A stretch of DNA of 64,000 nt, from contig NZ_JAODNK010000075.1 in NCBI RefSeq assembly GCF_025465275.1, positions 1 to 64,000 on the forward strand, given 5' to 3'. Made by a program: the position numbers and the translations under genes. Shown here in pieces: positions 1 through 9,680 of the stretch. This stretch comes from Nocardia sp. Its GTDB lineage: Bacteria > Actinomycetota > Actinomycetes > Mycobacteriales > Mycobacteriaceae. Every line of letters begins with the position of its first letter. The stretch's first letter is position 1. The notes below the pieces were generated by a model. That model was not told the DNA's origin, did not search any database, and saw nothing but the letters and a program-made list of their open reading frames with translations.

Positions 1-225
1 AGCGGGCTGTCCCGCCGCGGTGTGGATATGGCCGGCAACGGCCGTTTCATCCGCAACCTCATCGAAGCCGCTGAGGAAGAACGAGAATTCCGGCTCGCCA
101 ATGACGAGTCGATCGACCTGAGCGAGATCGACGAGGCAGCGCTCATGCGCATCGAGGCCCCCGATATGAAGGCCGCGCTGACCACGCTGCTCACCTCGCT
201 CGGTCTTTCTTCTGCCACAGACTGA
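1..225 (+). CDS. eccA: EccA, type VII secretion AAA ATPase (3' end only)
   Basis: Only the last 74 residues are present; the reading frame is open to base 1, so the gene begins left of the window. The segment GNGRFIRNLIEAAEEER followed by a Leu/Asp/Glu-rich tail is typical of the C-terminal end of the AAA+ domain of EccA, the cytosolic ATPase that works with EspG to release PE/PPE substrates during ESX secretion. An internal GTG at 22 could be mistaken for a start, but the coding frame continues upstream of it. The eccE start lies 11 bases downstream with a purine-rich ribosome binding site overlapping the stop region, so the two genes are very likely one operon. Identification rests on a short segment and on the neighbour. 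Confidence 0.82.
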   Translation, partial: SGLSRRGVDMAGNGRFIRNLIEAAEEEREFRLANDESIDLSEIDEAALMRIEAPDMKAALTTLLTSLGLSSATD

Positions 226-236
226 GGGGGCTCGCT

Positions 237-1964
237 GTGACTAATGCCGAACTGCGTTCGGATGAACTCTGGTTGTTCCGGGTGCTACCGCTGCGCCTGG
301 TCATACCGGTAGGACTGGTGGGGGTGCTGGCTTCGCTGGTGACCGTCGCCTGCCATACACCTTGGTGGGCGGTGGCTTTGGCAGGAGCGCTGCCCGTGCT
401 CATCGGCCTGGCGCCAGTACGCGGCGAGGCCATCGGCCTGCGCCTGGGTAGCTGGGTGGCCTTCCGCTGGCGGCAGTTCGGCCATCGCGCGGAGGACGAG
501 TCGACCCAGTTCGATGTGCCGCTACCCGATGGCGGCAGCTACGGATTGCGTTGGGACGGAACACTGCTCATCACCATGCTGCGCATCGAAACCCCACCCG
601 ATACCCTGACCCTGCTGCGCCGCGGCTCGCTGAGTACCGATCAGCTGCTGCCGTTGGCCGAAATCGCTTCCTGCTTAAGGCAATACGATGTCGAGCTGGA
701 TTCGGCCGATGTGATCAGCACAGGTACCCGTACGGCGGGCACCGAGGCCGTACTGTCCGGCTACGCGGCCAGTATCGCGCCGCTGGGTCGCCTGTACGAC
801 GAAATCCTCGGCCCGCTACCGGCTATCGCGCACCGCACCGTGTGGCTGGTGCTGCGGTTGAACCCGCTGTCCAATACCAAGGCTGTACACAACCGCGGAG
901 GCGGCTCGGAAGGCGCACTGCGCGCCGCCATTGTCGCCACCCGCCGTGTCGCCAATCGCCTTGCTGCCCGGGGTATTACGGCTTCAGTGCTCACTACGGC
1001 CGAAATGACCGCAGCTACCCGCGAATTGACCCGAGGCATCCCACTGAACGAGTTCGTGGAGACCCCGAAGTCTCTCGAACACAATGGCGTTCACCTCACC
1101 AGCTTCCAGGTCGACCCGGCGCTCTTCACCGCCGACGGCCTGGCGTCGGTCTGGTCCGTCCGCAGCCTCGCGACGACTGTCACCGTACGACTGCGTCCGG
1201 TCGAGTCCGCCGCATCCGGCACCGACCGCCAGGACGAGTTCATCGAGGTCGACGCCCGAGTCCGCTACGACACTCCCCAGGCCCTGGACGAGCCGCCGGT
1301 CCTGGGTTTGCGCGAACTCCCCCAGCGCCAACTGTGGGCGCTCACAGACACTCTCGCCTTCGGTGCGCAAGAGCTCCAAACCCGCACCCACCGTGGCCCG
1401 GTCAGCGCCCTGGCCGATATCGCGGTACCCACAGCGGGCTGCGGTCAGCTCATCGGCGCGGACGCCACCGGCAGGGGAATAGCGGTGCCGCTCATCGGCA
1501 ATGGCTCCCGCCGCATCGACATCATCTCCGACCTGCACTTGGCCCAGCAGGTCATCCTGCGTGCCATCGCCCTCGGCGCCGGCGCCGTGGTGCACACCGC
1601 CCGCCCCTGGGCCTGGCAGAACATGGTCAACAATGTCGGAGCCACCCACGCCCTCTCACTGGCCTCATCGGTCACCCACAGCTCCCGCAACAGCGTCATG
1701 ACGGCCCGCACCCCCCATCCCGCCGCCACCGTCATCGTCTTCGACGGCGTCCCCTCCACCACCCCGCCGGGCTCGGCGACCGTAATCACCCTCCACGAAA
1801 CCCTCCCGCAGAACTACCAGCCCGACGCCGACGTGACGATCGTCCAGCACCCCAACGCCCCACATACGGTCACCGTCCACACCCCCGCGAGAAGGACTAC
1901 GGCACAGCTGGTCACCACCCCGACCGAACAGCACTACATCGGCGGAGACATCAGCTACCGCTGA
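237..1964 (+). CDS. eccE: EccE, type VII secretion membrane component
   Basis: 575 residues. After a short cytoplasmic start (residues 1-15) two hydrophobic segments span roughly residues 17-60, followed by a long soluble domain, which is the layout of EccE, a component at the periphery of the ESX inner-membrane complex. The start is a GTG at 237 with GAGGGGG 6 bases upstream. The gene follows eccA closely, as in many ESX loci. It is the last plus-strand gene before a convergent pair; the next gene (kinase) ends at 2127 on the other strand. I see no eccC, eccD or mycP in the window, so these presumably lie further left. Family assignment is from overall sequence character and context and is fairly secure. 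Confidence 0.88.
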   Translation: MTNAELRSDELWLFRVLPLRLVIPVGLVGVLASLVTVACHTPWWAVALAGALPVLIGLAPVRGEAIGLRLGSWVAFRWRQFGHRAEDESTQFDVPLPDGGSYGLRWDGTLLITMLRIETPPDTLTLLRRGSLSTDQLLPLAEIASCLRQYDVELDSADVISTGTRTAGTEAVLSGYAASIAPLGRLYDEILGPLPAIAHRTVWLVLRLNPLSNTKAVHNRGGGSEGALRAAIVATRRVANRLAARGITASVLTTAEMTAATRELTRGIPLNEFVETPKSLEHNGVHLTSFQVDPALFTADGLASVWSVRSLATTVTVRLRPVESAASGTDRQDEFIEVDARVRYDTPQALDEPPVLGLRELPQRQLWALTDTLAFGAQELQTRTHRGPVSALADIAVPTAGCGQLIGADATGRGIAVPLIGNGSRRIDIISDLHLAQQVILRAIALGAGAVVHTARPWAWQNMVNNVGATHALSLASSVTHSSRNSVMTARTPHPAATVIVFDGVPSTTPPGSATVITLHETLPQNYQPDADVTIVQHPNAPHTVTVHTPARRTTAQLVTTPTEQHYIGGDISYR

Positions 1965-2126
1965 AGAAGCATTTGACACCTGCGTGAAATGCGGGCATGG
2001 GCGAGCAGAATCTGGGCTGAGCTATCCGTCCAATTATGGAGGGCGTCAATCGCTCCACGATCCAACGCCGTTTTCGCGTAGCGGTACCGCCGGTGACGCC
2101 GAAGACGCTACGGCCACGCCGGTAGC

Positions 2127-4049
2127 TCAGTGCTTCGGCAGGTTGCCGACGATCTCCTGCATGATGGATTTCGTTGAGGCGCATATCGTCTGGTAGACGT
2201 CGCCGCCTTCGCCGGAACCTTGCAGGGTCAACTCGACCAATTCAGTCTTGCCGCCCGTGGTGCGATAGGGGTATTCGAGCGCGCAGATCGAGTCCACGAC
2301 GTGGTTGTCCGGAATGGCCTTCGTGCCGTTGCCCAGGTCGATCGAGGAGTTCGTATTGACTTCCTCGGGTTTCACCAGATTGAGCTGAAGCTTCACCTCG
2401 GACGAGCCCTGCCAATGGCATTCGTGCGCCGAAATCTCGGACGGCGTAACCAGAACCGGTCCGACTGTGCCGTTCAACCGCTCGTTGGAGACCAGTCCGC
2501 ACGGATCGATCTGGCCCAGCGATATGGCGTCGATCCGCTGCGGTGGCGCACTGCGCGTGGCGACCAGCCGAGTAAGCACCTTTTCGGCGAAGTCGCACGA
2601 GGTCATATTGCGCATGGAGACGACGATGCCCCACTTTTGGTTCGTGCCCGAGAGGTCGACACCCCGGTCGCAGTCGGAACCGCCGGTGTCGCCGTAGGCG
2701 AGGATCGGCATGCCGTCCACAGTTCGACCGGTCGGGTTGAGCGAGGACGTGCTGTAGCCGGGCCTGACCGCCAAGTATTGGCGACCGGTCGTGACTCCGC
2801 AGTCCCAGCCCAGGTAGGTCTCGGTCTTCCACGTCGAAACATCTTCGGGCCAGCCCGAATCCGGGAGTACCGAGCCTTGCATCGACTGCTGGAGCCACGC
2901 GCAGGCATCGGCATTGCGCATCCGGGTGAGCACCGCGGTTGCAGTAGGTGGTCCGGTTGGCTTGTCCGACATTCGAATCCAAGTGATGCCACCTGCTACC
3001 AGCAGCAGCACCAGCAGGACGGCCAAACCCGCCCGCAGGACTATCGTGCGCCGCCGCGACGTCTCCTTATCCGATTCCGCCGGATCGGCCACGGCAAATC
3101 CCGTGCCCATTAGGGTGGACCCCTGGCCATTCCCCGAAATGATTACGGTGGCATCAGGGTTAGCCGTGAGGGCGGTGAGCCCGGCAAGGCTGCGTTGGAT
3201 GCCGGCCTGCACCGGTGCGGGCCACGGCGCGGCACCTTCCGGCAGCCAGCCGATCTGGTCCAGCAGTTGTGCCGGAGACGGCCGATACTGTGGTTTCTTG
3301 TTCAGGCAGGGACCTATCAGGTGGCGCAGCTCCGGCGGGACCCGCTCCCAATCCGGTTCCGAGTGCACGATATTGAATAGCGTGTACGCCATCGACGTTG
3401 CCGAGAAGGGGCTCTCCCCCGTCGCCGCCATAACCAGCAGCGCGCCCAGCGAGAAGATATCGCTAGCTGGTGTAATCACCTCCGCCGAAGCCTGTTCCGG
3501 CGACATGTACGCGGGAGAGCCCAGGACGGAACCGACTTCGGTCAACCCGCTCGGGTTCTCATTGAGCTGCGCGATACCGAAGTCGATCACCCGCGGACCC
3601 TCGGTCGTCAGCATCACGTTGGCGGGCTTGAGATCTCGATGCACCAGCCCGACCCGGTGAATGTCCTGCAAGGCCACCGCCAAGCCCGCGGCCAATGCCA
3701 GAACGGCAGGGACCGGTAGCGGCCCGTACTCGGCCACTGCTTTGTCCAGTGGTTGGCCAACGACGAAGACCGAAGCCAGCCAGGGGTTTCCGCCATCGAC
3801 GTCGAAATCAACGACCGGGGCCGTGAACGCCCCCGACACTCGGGTGCTCGCGTGCACCTCACGCCGGAATCGAGCCCGATACTCGTGCTCGCCCAGCAGA
3901 TGCTGATGGATCTGCTTGATCGCCACGAATCGCCCATCCGGCCCTATGCCGAGCAGGACCCGGCCCATACCGCCCGAACCCAGCACTCCCAGAACGCGAT
4001 AGCGGCCGATAACTCGGGGCTCGTCCTGAGCGAGCGGTTTGACAGTCAT
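2127..4049 (-). CDS. Membrane Ser/Thr protein kinase with extracytoplasmic Cys-containing sensor
   Basis: 640 residues. Residues 14-275 form a Hanks-type kinase domain: glycine loop GSGGMG (25-29), ATP-anchoring Lys45 in VAIKQI, catalytic loop HRDLKPANV, DFG, and the activation loop ending SPAYMSPEQ. A single transmembrane helix follows after a basic stretch (RRRTIVLRAGLAVLLVLLLV). The outer part holds two blocks, each beginning with a Cys a few residues after an Asp and containing several more Cys, which recalls tandem DUF3558-like lipoprotein domains; this resemblance is by eye. It overlaps the upstream kinase gene by 4 bases (ATGA), so the two are translationally coupled. Being inside the ESX locus, it may phosphorylate secretion components, but that is inference. 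Confidence 0.93.
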   Translation of the reverse strand: MTVKPLAQDEPRVIGRYRVLGVLGSGGMGRVLLGIGPDGRFVAIKQIHQHLLGEHEYRARFRREVHASTRVSGAFTAPVVDFDVDGGNPWLASVFVVGQPLDKAVAEYGPLPVPAVLALAAGLAVALQDIHRVGLVHRDLKPANVMLTTEGPRVIDFGIAQLNENPSGLTEVGSVLGSPAYMSPEQASAEVITPASDIFSLGALLVMAATGESPFSATSMAYTLFNIVHSEPDWERVPPELRHLIGPCLNKKPQYRPSPAQLLDQIGWLPEGAAPWPAPVQAGIQRSLAGLTALTANPDATVIISGNGQGSTLMGTGFAVADPAESDKETSRRRTIVLRAGLAVLLVLLLVAGGITWIRMSDKPTGPPTATAVLTRMRNADACAWLQQSMQGSVLPDSGWPEDVSTWKTETYLGWDCGVTTGRQYLAVRPGYSTSSLNPTGRTVDGMPILAYGDTGGSDCDRGVDLSGTNQKWGIVVSMRNMTSCDFAEKVLTRLVATRSAPPQRIDAISLGQIDPCGLVSNERLNGTVGPVLVTPSEISAHECHWQGSSEVKLQLNLVKPEEVNTNSSIDLGNGTKAIPDNHVVDSICALEYPYRTTGGKTELVELTLQGSGEGGDVYQTICASTKSIMQEIVGNLPKH

Positions 4050-5923
4050 GACTTCGGCAAGCGTGGCAGAACGTCGGCGATCAGCTTCTTAGCCTGGTCA
4101 CAGGCCGTATCATTGGCCCCCCAGTCGCTGATCCGGACCATGACGATCTCCGCATTCTCGTCGGCGGTTGGCCGCCCCTGGTATTCCACCTCGCAGTTGC
4201 CATTCGCGGCCTTCGTCCACAATTTGTCGATATAGATCGTGGATTGCCCTACCTGAACGATCTGGTATCGGCTGGTGTCCTTGTCGGGCCGTAGCCTTTC
4301 GGTCAGCGTGACTTCCACGGTTCCGGTGCTGCCCACATAGTGGCAGTCGCCGGCGGAACTCACGCGCCGCGCGGGATCACCGGCGAGGCCGCCCGCGAGC
4401 GTCGGGTCGAGCAGTGAGCACGCGTCGGCATGCAGGATCGAGTCGTGCGGCAACTTCAGCTGCGGGGCGTAGACGGTGAGTTGCTGCACGACGGCCGTGA
4501 TCGCCCTCTCCGCCATCTGGCAGCTGTCGACGCCTGTCGGTGCTTCGGTCTGCACCGTCAGGGCATTGTGTCCACCGTTCTGGGTGATGACGGAGAGATC
4601 ACACGTCAGGCCCGGGGTCTCGTTGCCGAGAATCGGCGTCCAGCCCACGGTTTGACCGGTCGGTTTCTTATTGCTTTCGACCTCGTCGGCAGAGGTGAAG
4701 TTGTCCAGTTCCACCGAGATCTTGTGATTGCCGGAGTCCATAACCGCGGTGCTACAGCCGGCATATTGCTTCTTCGGATCCCTGACCCGCGTGCCCAATT
4801 TCGGGACCACGAGATCGAGGAGCTTGCAGACATCGAGTTGCTGCAACTCCATTGTCGTGACGGTCAGCGAGGGATCGGCCAGCGGCTGCGGATGCCCGCT
4901 CTGCAAGGCTAATTCGCGCATGCCGAAGATTCCCGCGCCGACCACCACCAAAGCCGCCACAGCTGCGGCCGCCCACCGCAGCATATTGCGCCGCCCGGAC
5001 TTGGCGAGTTCCAGCTCGTCGTGGAACTTGAACTCGCGTTCGGCGGTGCGAACCCACCAATCGGAGTCGGCGCGATGTGCCTCCATCCGGGCGCGCACCG
5101 GCTCCGGCCACGCCGGTTCTGGCTGAATCCGGCCCGCTGCCTCCAGCAATTGTTCCGCCGTGGGACGCTGCACCGGATCCTTGGACAGGCACGCGTCCAC
5201 CAGTTCTCGCAGCTCTGGCGGCACGCCGTCGGTATTGGGCATGGTGTGCATGACGCTGTAGAGGATCTGCGGTGTAGACAGGCCGGGGAAAGGACTGGAA
5301 CCCGTCGCCGCCATGGTCAGAATCGCGCCCACCGAGAACACATCGGCGGCGGGCGTGAGCGGCTGGCCCTCGGCCTGCTCGGGTGCCATGTACGCAGGAG
5401 AGCCGATGACCGACCCGGTGGCGGTCAGCCCGTCACCGTCCTGCGTGCGGGCAATGCCGAAGTCGATGACCCGGGGGCCTTCGGTGGTCAGAAGAACGTT
5501 GCCCGGCTTGAGATCTCGGTGCACCAATCCGGCGCGGTGGATCTCCAGTAGTGCCGACGCCAACCCGGTCGCGAGCAATCTCAGCCCACCCAGATTCATC
5601 GGCCCACACTCGTCGATGACCGTCTTCAGATCTGGGCCATTGATGTATTCGGTTGCCAGCCAGGGACTCTCGGATTCGGCATCACTATCGACCACGGCAG
5701 CGGTGTACGCACCGGTGAGCTGTCGGCTGGCCTGCACCTCGCGGGCGAACCGCCCCCGGAATTCTGGATCTTCGGCCAGGTGTTTGTGAATCTGCTTGAT
5801 CGCCACCAGTCGTCCAGTCGGCGTGCGGCCCAACAGCACCCGGCCCATGCCGCCCCGGCCGATGACCGCGAGAGTGCGATTGCGCCCCAGCCACTTCGGA
5901 TCCTGCGGCGTCAGCGCCTTCAT
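4046..5923 (-). CDS. Membrane Ser/Thr protein kinase, paralogue of its neighbour
   Basis: 625 residues with a full kinase domain: GRGGMG loop, Lys43 in VAIKQIHKHL, HRDLKPGNV, DFG and GSPAYMAPEQ. The transmembrane helix lies near residue 320 (MLRWAAAAVAALVVVGAGIF). As in the next gene, the extracytoplasmic part has two Cys-bearing blocks starting LDVCKLLD and HADACSLLDP and ends in a similar Leu-Pro tail, so the pair arose by duplication. The start ATG overlaps the stop of the upstream lipoprotein gene (ATGA), giving a three-gene coupled operon: lipoprotein, kinase, kinase. The tandem Cys-bearing domains suggest sensing of an envelope ligand; what that is cannot be read from the sequence. Confidence 0.93.
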   Translation of the reverse strand: MKALTPQDPKWLGRNRTLAVIGRGGMGRVLLGRTPTGRLVAIKQIHKHLAEDPEFRGRFAREVQASRQLTGAYTAAVVDSDAESESPWLATEYINGPDLKTVIDECGPMNLGGLRLLATGLASALLEIHRAGLVHRDLKPGNVLLTTEGPRVIDFGIARTQDGDGLTATGSVIGSPAYMAPEQAEGQPLTPAADVFSVGAILTMAATGSSPFPGLSTPQILYSVMHTMPNTDGVPPELRELVDACLSKDPVQRPTAEQLLEAAGRIQPEPAWPEPVRARMEAHRADSDWWVRTAEREFKFHDELELAKSGRRNMLRWAAAAVAALVVVGAGIFGMRELALQSGHPQPLADPSLTVTTMELQQLDVCKLLDLVVPKLGTRVRDPKKQYAGCSTAVMDSGNHKISVELDNFTSADEVESNKKPTGQTVGWTPILGNETPGLTCDLSVITQNGGHNALTVQTEAPTGVDSCQMAERAITAVVQQLTVYAPQLKLPHDSILHADACSLLDPTLAGGLAGDPARRVSSAGDCHYVGSTGTVEVTLTERLRPDKDTSRYQIVQVGQSTIYIDKLWTKAANGNCEVEYQGRPTADENAEIVMVRISDWGANDTACDQAKKLIADVLPRLPKS

Positions 5924-7098
5924 GCCGTCCCTCCCATGACCGAATACTGCGCGGCGGCCAGTTGACGCACATCGGTGTCGGTATTGCTGTACACCATCGC
6001 TACGTACTCGCCGCGCATCACGATGCAGCGGAAACGCCTGGCCTCCACGGAATTCGGCACAGGCTTGGTAAGTTGGCCGCAGGTCACGTCGGCGAGTCCG
6101 GATACACCCTTCATCGGCGTGAATTCGGGACCGTCACGCAGTTCGCCGAGAAATCCAGCGTAGCTCTTGGCCGTGGCCTCGTCGCGCATCTTGAACAGGT
6201 GCTTGTTATAGGAGACCGCCACCTCGGTGACGCCGTGATCAGTGTTCTTCCTGGCATCCTCCGCGGGGCTTGCCAGGAACACGGAGTAGGCGTGCACCCC
6301 ATAGACGACGAACTTCATGTCGGTGGGCGTGGGCTCCTCGGTCTGTACCACCCGAGTCAACAACTTGTCCGGATCTAGTTGCATCTTAGGCAGATCCGCC
6401 GCCGGAGTCGGGGTGTAATTCGCGAGCAGATCGATCTGTCGCTGGTACGACCGGGTGACCATGTCGATCAACTGCCCGAGATCCGGATCCTGCAACTGCG
6501 CGTACACCCGGATCACCAGCGACTTGTAGGCCATGACGCTGCCGAGCGTGGGAATGCCGGGCCGCCAATGATTGATGGCGGCAGGAAAGGCATCCACCGC
6601 GACCGGCGCGTTGTCGGCATTCGCTTGGAAGTCGGCGCGATCCATATCGGCCGCCGCCGCACCCGCGGCCGCCTCATCGGGAAACTCGAGTAACGACACG
6701 GCCAGGAACTTCTCCGACTGCCCTGCCGCATAGGACTTGTTCGCCGCTAGCGCTCCGAAGGCCGCGAGCGGGCCGTGGCCGTCCGCGGCGTCCGATTCCG
6801 GGCCAGAGATGAACGAACTCTCCAGCCCGCGGTAGTTGGCGAATACGCCGCCGCCACGCCCCACTTTCAGCTCCGGATCGATATCCGTCGCATAGAGGAT
6901 GTGCTCGCCCAGCCGCAACGACTCCGCCAGCACACCCCGGGACCTACTGGGCTTCTGGTCGTAGTCCGCAGCGCCGGGCTTGCCGGAATAGGGTCCGTAA
7001 TCCGGTGTGTCCCCGCCGCTTCCACCACATGCCGCTACCCCCGCCAGCATGACGAACCCGACCGCCGCAGCGGCGGCTCCCCTCAGCCTGAACCGCAT
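5920..7098 (-). CDS. DUF7373-like lipoprotein
   Basis: 392 residues from the ATG at 7098, chosen because GGGAGGGG lies just upstream and a lipoprotein signal follows immediately: basic residues, a hydrophobic stretch and the lipobox LAGVAAC, making Cys about residue 25 the lipidated residue. The reading frame is open for 47 codons further upstream but those codons look non-coding. The mature part is soluble and resembles the DUF7373 family that is common in Nocardia and Rhodococcus; function unknown. Position directly before two sensor kinases in one coupled operon suggests it could be an envelope partner of the kinases. Confidence 0.85.
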   Translation of the reverse strand: MRFRLRGAAAAAVGFVMLAGVAACGGSGGDTPDYGPYSGKPGAADYDQKPSRSRGVLAESLRLGEHILYATDIDPELKVGRGGGVFANYRGLESSFISGPESDAADGHGPLAAFGALAANKSYAAGQSEKFLAVSLLEFPDEAAAGAAAADMDRADFQANADNAPVAVDAFPAAINHWRPGIPTLGSVMAYKSLVIRVYAQLQDPDLGQLIDMVTRSYQRQIDLLANYTPTPAADLPKMQLDPDKLLTRVVQTEEPTPTDMKFVVYGVHAYSVFLASPAEDARKNTDHGVTEVAVSYNKHLFKMRDEATAKSYAGFLGELRDGPEFTPMKGVSGLADVTCGQLTKPVPNSVEARRFRCIVMRGEYVAMVYSNTDTDVRQLAAAQYSVMGGTA

Positions 7099-7263
7099 AT
7101 ACCCCTCCCGAGCCCTCCGCGCTTTCTCGGCGGACCCTCTAACAAATTCGAACTGCGAGCCGTACCCCCAGCGATCCGGCACAACCGACGCACAACCTAA
7201 CATCGGCTGGGCGACACGACCATTCGGCACCGCCCGCACAGAATCGCCAAATAGGTCCGCCCG

Positions 7264-8793
7264 TCATTGACCGGTCGGCAGAGTATCGCGAATGGTCAGG
7301 GCATCCTGCGCGGACAGTGTCGGACCGGGGACCAACTGGCCGACGATCTCCCAGGGAGCCAGGCGCGGTGCGGTGCCAAGTCCGAGAACCTGTGCGGTAG
7401 CGAGATCCGGTATGCCGTAACGAATTCCGTTGTCGGCGATGTAGAACAGATTCTCACGACGCGGGCTGCCCGGTTCGATTCCGGTGGTTCGCACGAACTC
7501 GCCGGTGGACGGCGGCACGAAGACGGCGTCGATGCGATCACCGGTCGGGCCATCTGCGGTGGCCAATGCGACCGGCGTCTGCGAATCACGCAGCGGCAAG
7601 CGCGTACCCACGAGCAGTTGGACCGAAGCCCGATCGGCAGGCCCCTCGGCGGCGTCCGCCTGCTCCTTGCCAACAGCGCTGTTCTTCGCCCAGGTAATAC
7701 AGGCGACCGGGTTGTCCTCCGCGGTAATGATCTTCGGCGCGACGCTCGGGAAGTCGTCCACCGGTAGCGAATGCACGTTCGGGATTCCGGACAGCATGTC
7801 CGGCGTAACGGACCTGATGTCGGCCATATTCTGGGAGTTGGCAGCACGAATCACCTCGGTGGTGAACTCCGAAATAGACTGAATGCCATCGGCCAGCACG
7901 ACATACAGGTGGGACCGATCCGACCCGTTCAGTGCCGAGACCTGGATAACACCGCCGACCGGCACACTGCTCAGTCGACCGGGACCGGCGTCGCCGGCAT
8001 GCGGGATAGTGGGAGCAACCAATGGCGGCACCTTGATTGCCGCGTCCACCAGATCTGTCGATATGGGTCGCGGCCGTTTGCCGGTCAGATCGAGCGATTG
8101 CATCATGCCATCGCTTTGAAGGTTGAACTCGGCACGCTTGCCGTCGTAGATCAGATAGGTGTGATCGACCCCGTTGCCGTCAACCTTATGCGCAAAAACG
8201 GCGGTGGCCGGATCGGATTTCTTCATCCGGTCGCTGAGCTCCAGTCCGCCGGAGATCACTGTGGTGACCGCGCCGGCCGACGACGCCGCACCGCCGGATG
8301 CGGACAGCTGCACTGCGTCACACAGGGTCCACTGTGCCCGATCGCCCTGTCCAGTGCCGGGCAAAGACGCTGGCGCACCGGGGATTCCACGGAGAGGACC
8401 GCGCGGAACCGAATCGAGCTTGCTGTCCTTGATCGATTTCGGCGACTCACTGGTACCCGTTATCAAACGCGCCGAAGCGAGATTCAACGCCGGATACATG
8501 GTCAGCTTCGTCTTGTCGTTCTTGTCCCGGACTACGGCATAGAGCGCGCCACTGTCCTTGCCCATCACAATGTTCGCGTCACCGATCGAGCCCTGGGGCC
8601 GGATGAAGGCCATGATCGCGGCGCCCGCTACCACCAGCACCGCCAGCACCGCACCGGAGATCAGGGACCGGAACTGTGCGCGCATCGGATCGTGCAGCAT
8701 GCGCACATCGCGGCGCATCAGCGCGTGATCGAGTCGTCGCAGCAGGAAGCGGTACCCATTGACCTGGGCACGCGTGGTCAATTGGGCTGGCAC
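7264..8793 (-). CDS. eccB: EccB, type VII secretion membrane component
   Basis: 509 residues starting at GTG 8793 with GGAGG 7 bases upstream. The N-terminal cytoplasmic part (residues 1-43) has the EccB signature TTRAQVNGYRFLLRRLDHAL, followed by one transmembrane helix at about 44-65 and a long periplasmic domain. EccB is a core subunit of the ESX membrane pore complex. The gene follows the two WXG100 genes in the same orientation, separated by a strong hairpin at 8852-8888, and is followed after 165 bases by the lipoprotein-kinase operon. Assignment is secure. Confidence 0.95.
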   Translation of the reverse strand: MPAQLTTRAQVNGYRFLLRRLDHALMRRDVRMLHDPMRAQFRSLISGAVLAVLVVAGAAIMAFIRPQGSIGDANIVMGKDSGALYAVVRDKNDKTKLTMYPALNLASARLITGTSESPKSIKDSKLDSVPRGPLRGIPGAPASLPGTGQGDRAQWTLCDAVQLSASGGAASSAGAVTTVISGGLELSDRMKKSDPATAVFAHKVDGNGVDHTYLIYDGKRAEFNLQSDGMMQSLDLTGKRPRPISTDLVDAAIKVPPLVAPTIPHAGDAGPGRLSSVPVGGVIQVSALNGSDRSHLYVVLADGIQSISEFTTEVIRAANSQNMADIRSVTPDMLSGIPNVHSLPVDDFPSVAPKIITAEDNPVACITWAKNSAVGKEQADAAEGPADRASVQLLVGTRLPLRDSQTPVALATADGPTGDRIDAVFVPPSTGEFVRTTGIEPGSPRRENLFYIADNGIRYGIPDLATAQVLGLGTAPRLAPWEIVGQLVPGPTLSAQDALTIRDTLPTGQ

Positions 8794-8851
8794 AAATCCT
8801 CCGTCGGGACGAAAACAACTCGCATAACACTATCGGGGTGATCAGCTGACG

Positions 8852-8888
8852 ACGGCGCACCCCTCCCAGGGGAGGGGCGCGCCGTTTT
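8852..8888. terminator. Strong GC hairpin between the WXG100 pair and eccB
   Basis: The arms ACGGCGC plus CCCCTCC pair with GGAGGGG plus GCGCCGT around a 4-base loop, with one mismatch. Four T follow on the plus strand; on the minus strand, the direction of the operon, there is no U run. It sits 23 bases after the second WXG100 stop, so it may partly terminate or protect the highly expressed WXG100 message and lower eccB expression. Confidence 0.6.
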
Positions 8889-8910
8889 CAGTACAGAACG
8901 ATCGGCTTCT

Positions 8911-9225
8911 TCAGAAGTTGCCGAAGCCGTCACCGATCTTCTGGTCGGCGCCGAGGGCCTCGTTCAACGCCGACTCCACGAGCTTCGCAATCTCGTTCAG
9001 CTTGTGCACCGCGCCGCTCGACCCGTCGTGGCCGTCGTATTCCTTGCGCCAGTTGTCATACGTTCCCATGAAACCGGTCAACGAGTCGCCGGTCCACGCT
9101 GCCGCCATCTGGTCCTTGGCGCTTGTCATTTCATCTCCGGCGGCCGTCAACTTGCCAAAGTTCACCCGGAGCTCATCCCTCAGCGTCTCGATGATTGCCC
9201 GGTCATACCGCATTCCGTCGCTCAT
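8911..9225 (-). CDS. WXG100 family protein (EsxA-like)
   Basis: 104 residues, the family's usual length, with helix - WTG turn (residues 44-46, AAAWTGDSL) - helix. WXG100 proteins are small secreted helical hairpins that form dimers and are exported by the ESX membrane complex. The start ATG at 9225 has AGGAG 8 bases upstream. It is the second of two adjacent WXG100 genes and is probably the partner of the upstream one. Confidence 0.92.
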   Translation of the reverse strand: MSDGMRYDRAIIETLRDELRVNFGKLTAAGDEMTSAKDQMAAAWTGDSLTGFMGTYDNWRKEYDGHDGSSGAVHKLNEIAKLVESALNEALGADQKIGDGFGNF

Positions 9226-9265
9226 TATTAATCTCCTCTGTTGATCCGCAGTTGAGTTCTATCGC

Positions 9266-9586
9266 CTACACCAGGTTGGTGTGGAAGCCGATCTTGTCGA
9301 AGCCCTGCGCGTTCGTGGAATCGACACTCATGAATTCAGCTTTGCCGACTCCGACCTGTGTCTCGATGTCGCCGAGAAGCCTTTTCAGCGCGACGACCTC
9401 CTGGTCCCAGGTATCGGCAGCCTTTTGGAACGCCGCTGCCGCATCGCCCTGAAAGCCTGGTCGCGCGGCATCCACAGACTGCTGGGTGTTATCGAGAATT
9501 ACCTTGACGGTCGCAACAACCTCCGCCATGTGGCCCTTGGCCTTCTCGGCAGCGGCGTGGTCGGATGAGACAATATTCGCGCCCAT
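9266..9586 (-). CDS. WXG100 family protein (EsxB-like), turn motif FQG
   Basis: 106 residues predicted as two helices around a turn. The turn reads RPGFQGDAA, so Phe replaces the usual Trp of WxG; the second Trp-containing helix (ADTWDQEV) is present. The gene lies 40 bases upstream of the other WXG100 gene in the same direction, the classic esxB-esxA arrangement. The substitution occurs in some Esx partners and need not mean loss of function. Confidence 0.88.
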   Translation of the reverse strand: MGANIVSSDHAAAEKAKGHMAEVVATVKVILDNTQQSVDAARPGFQGDAAAAFQKAADTWDQEVVALKRLLGDIETQVGVGKAEFMSVDSTNAQGFDKIGFHTNLV

Positions 9587-9680
9587 GGTGTACCTACCTT
9601 CACGTGTCTGTATGGATCAATAGGCGATGCGGCCTTGCATCACCCATTCGGAGTGGATCAGCTGTCTTCTTGCCGATGGC

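Noticed and set aside
551..1987. A 478-codon plus-strand frame overlapping eccE
   Set aside because: Arg/His/Pro-rich shadow of eccE with no supporting motif; eccE has a ribosome binding site and membrane segments.
7099..7239. An N-terminal extension of the lipoprotein
   Set aside because: It would put the lipobox about 70 residues inside the protein; the ATG at 7098 has a strong ribosome binding site and gives a normal signal peptide.
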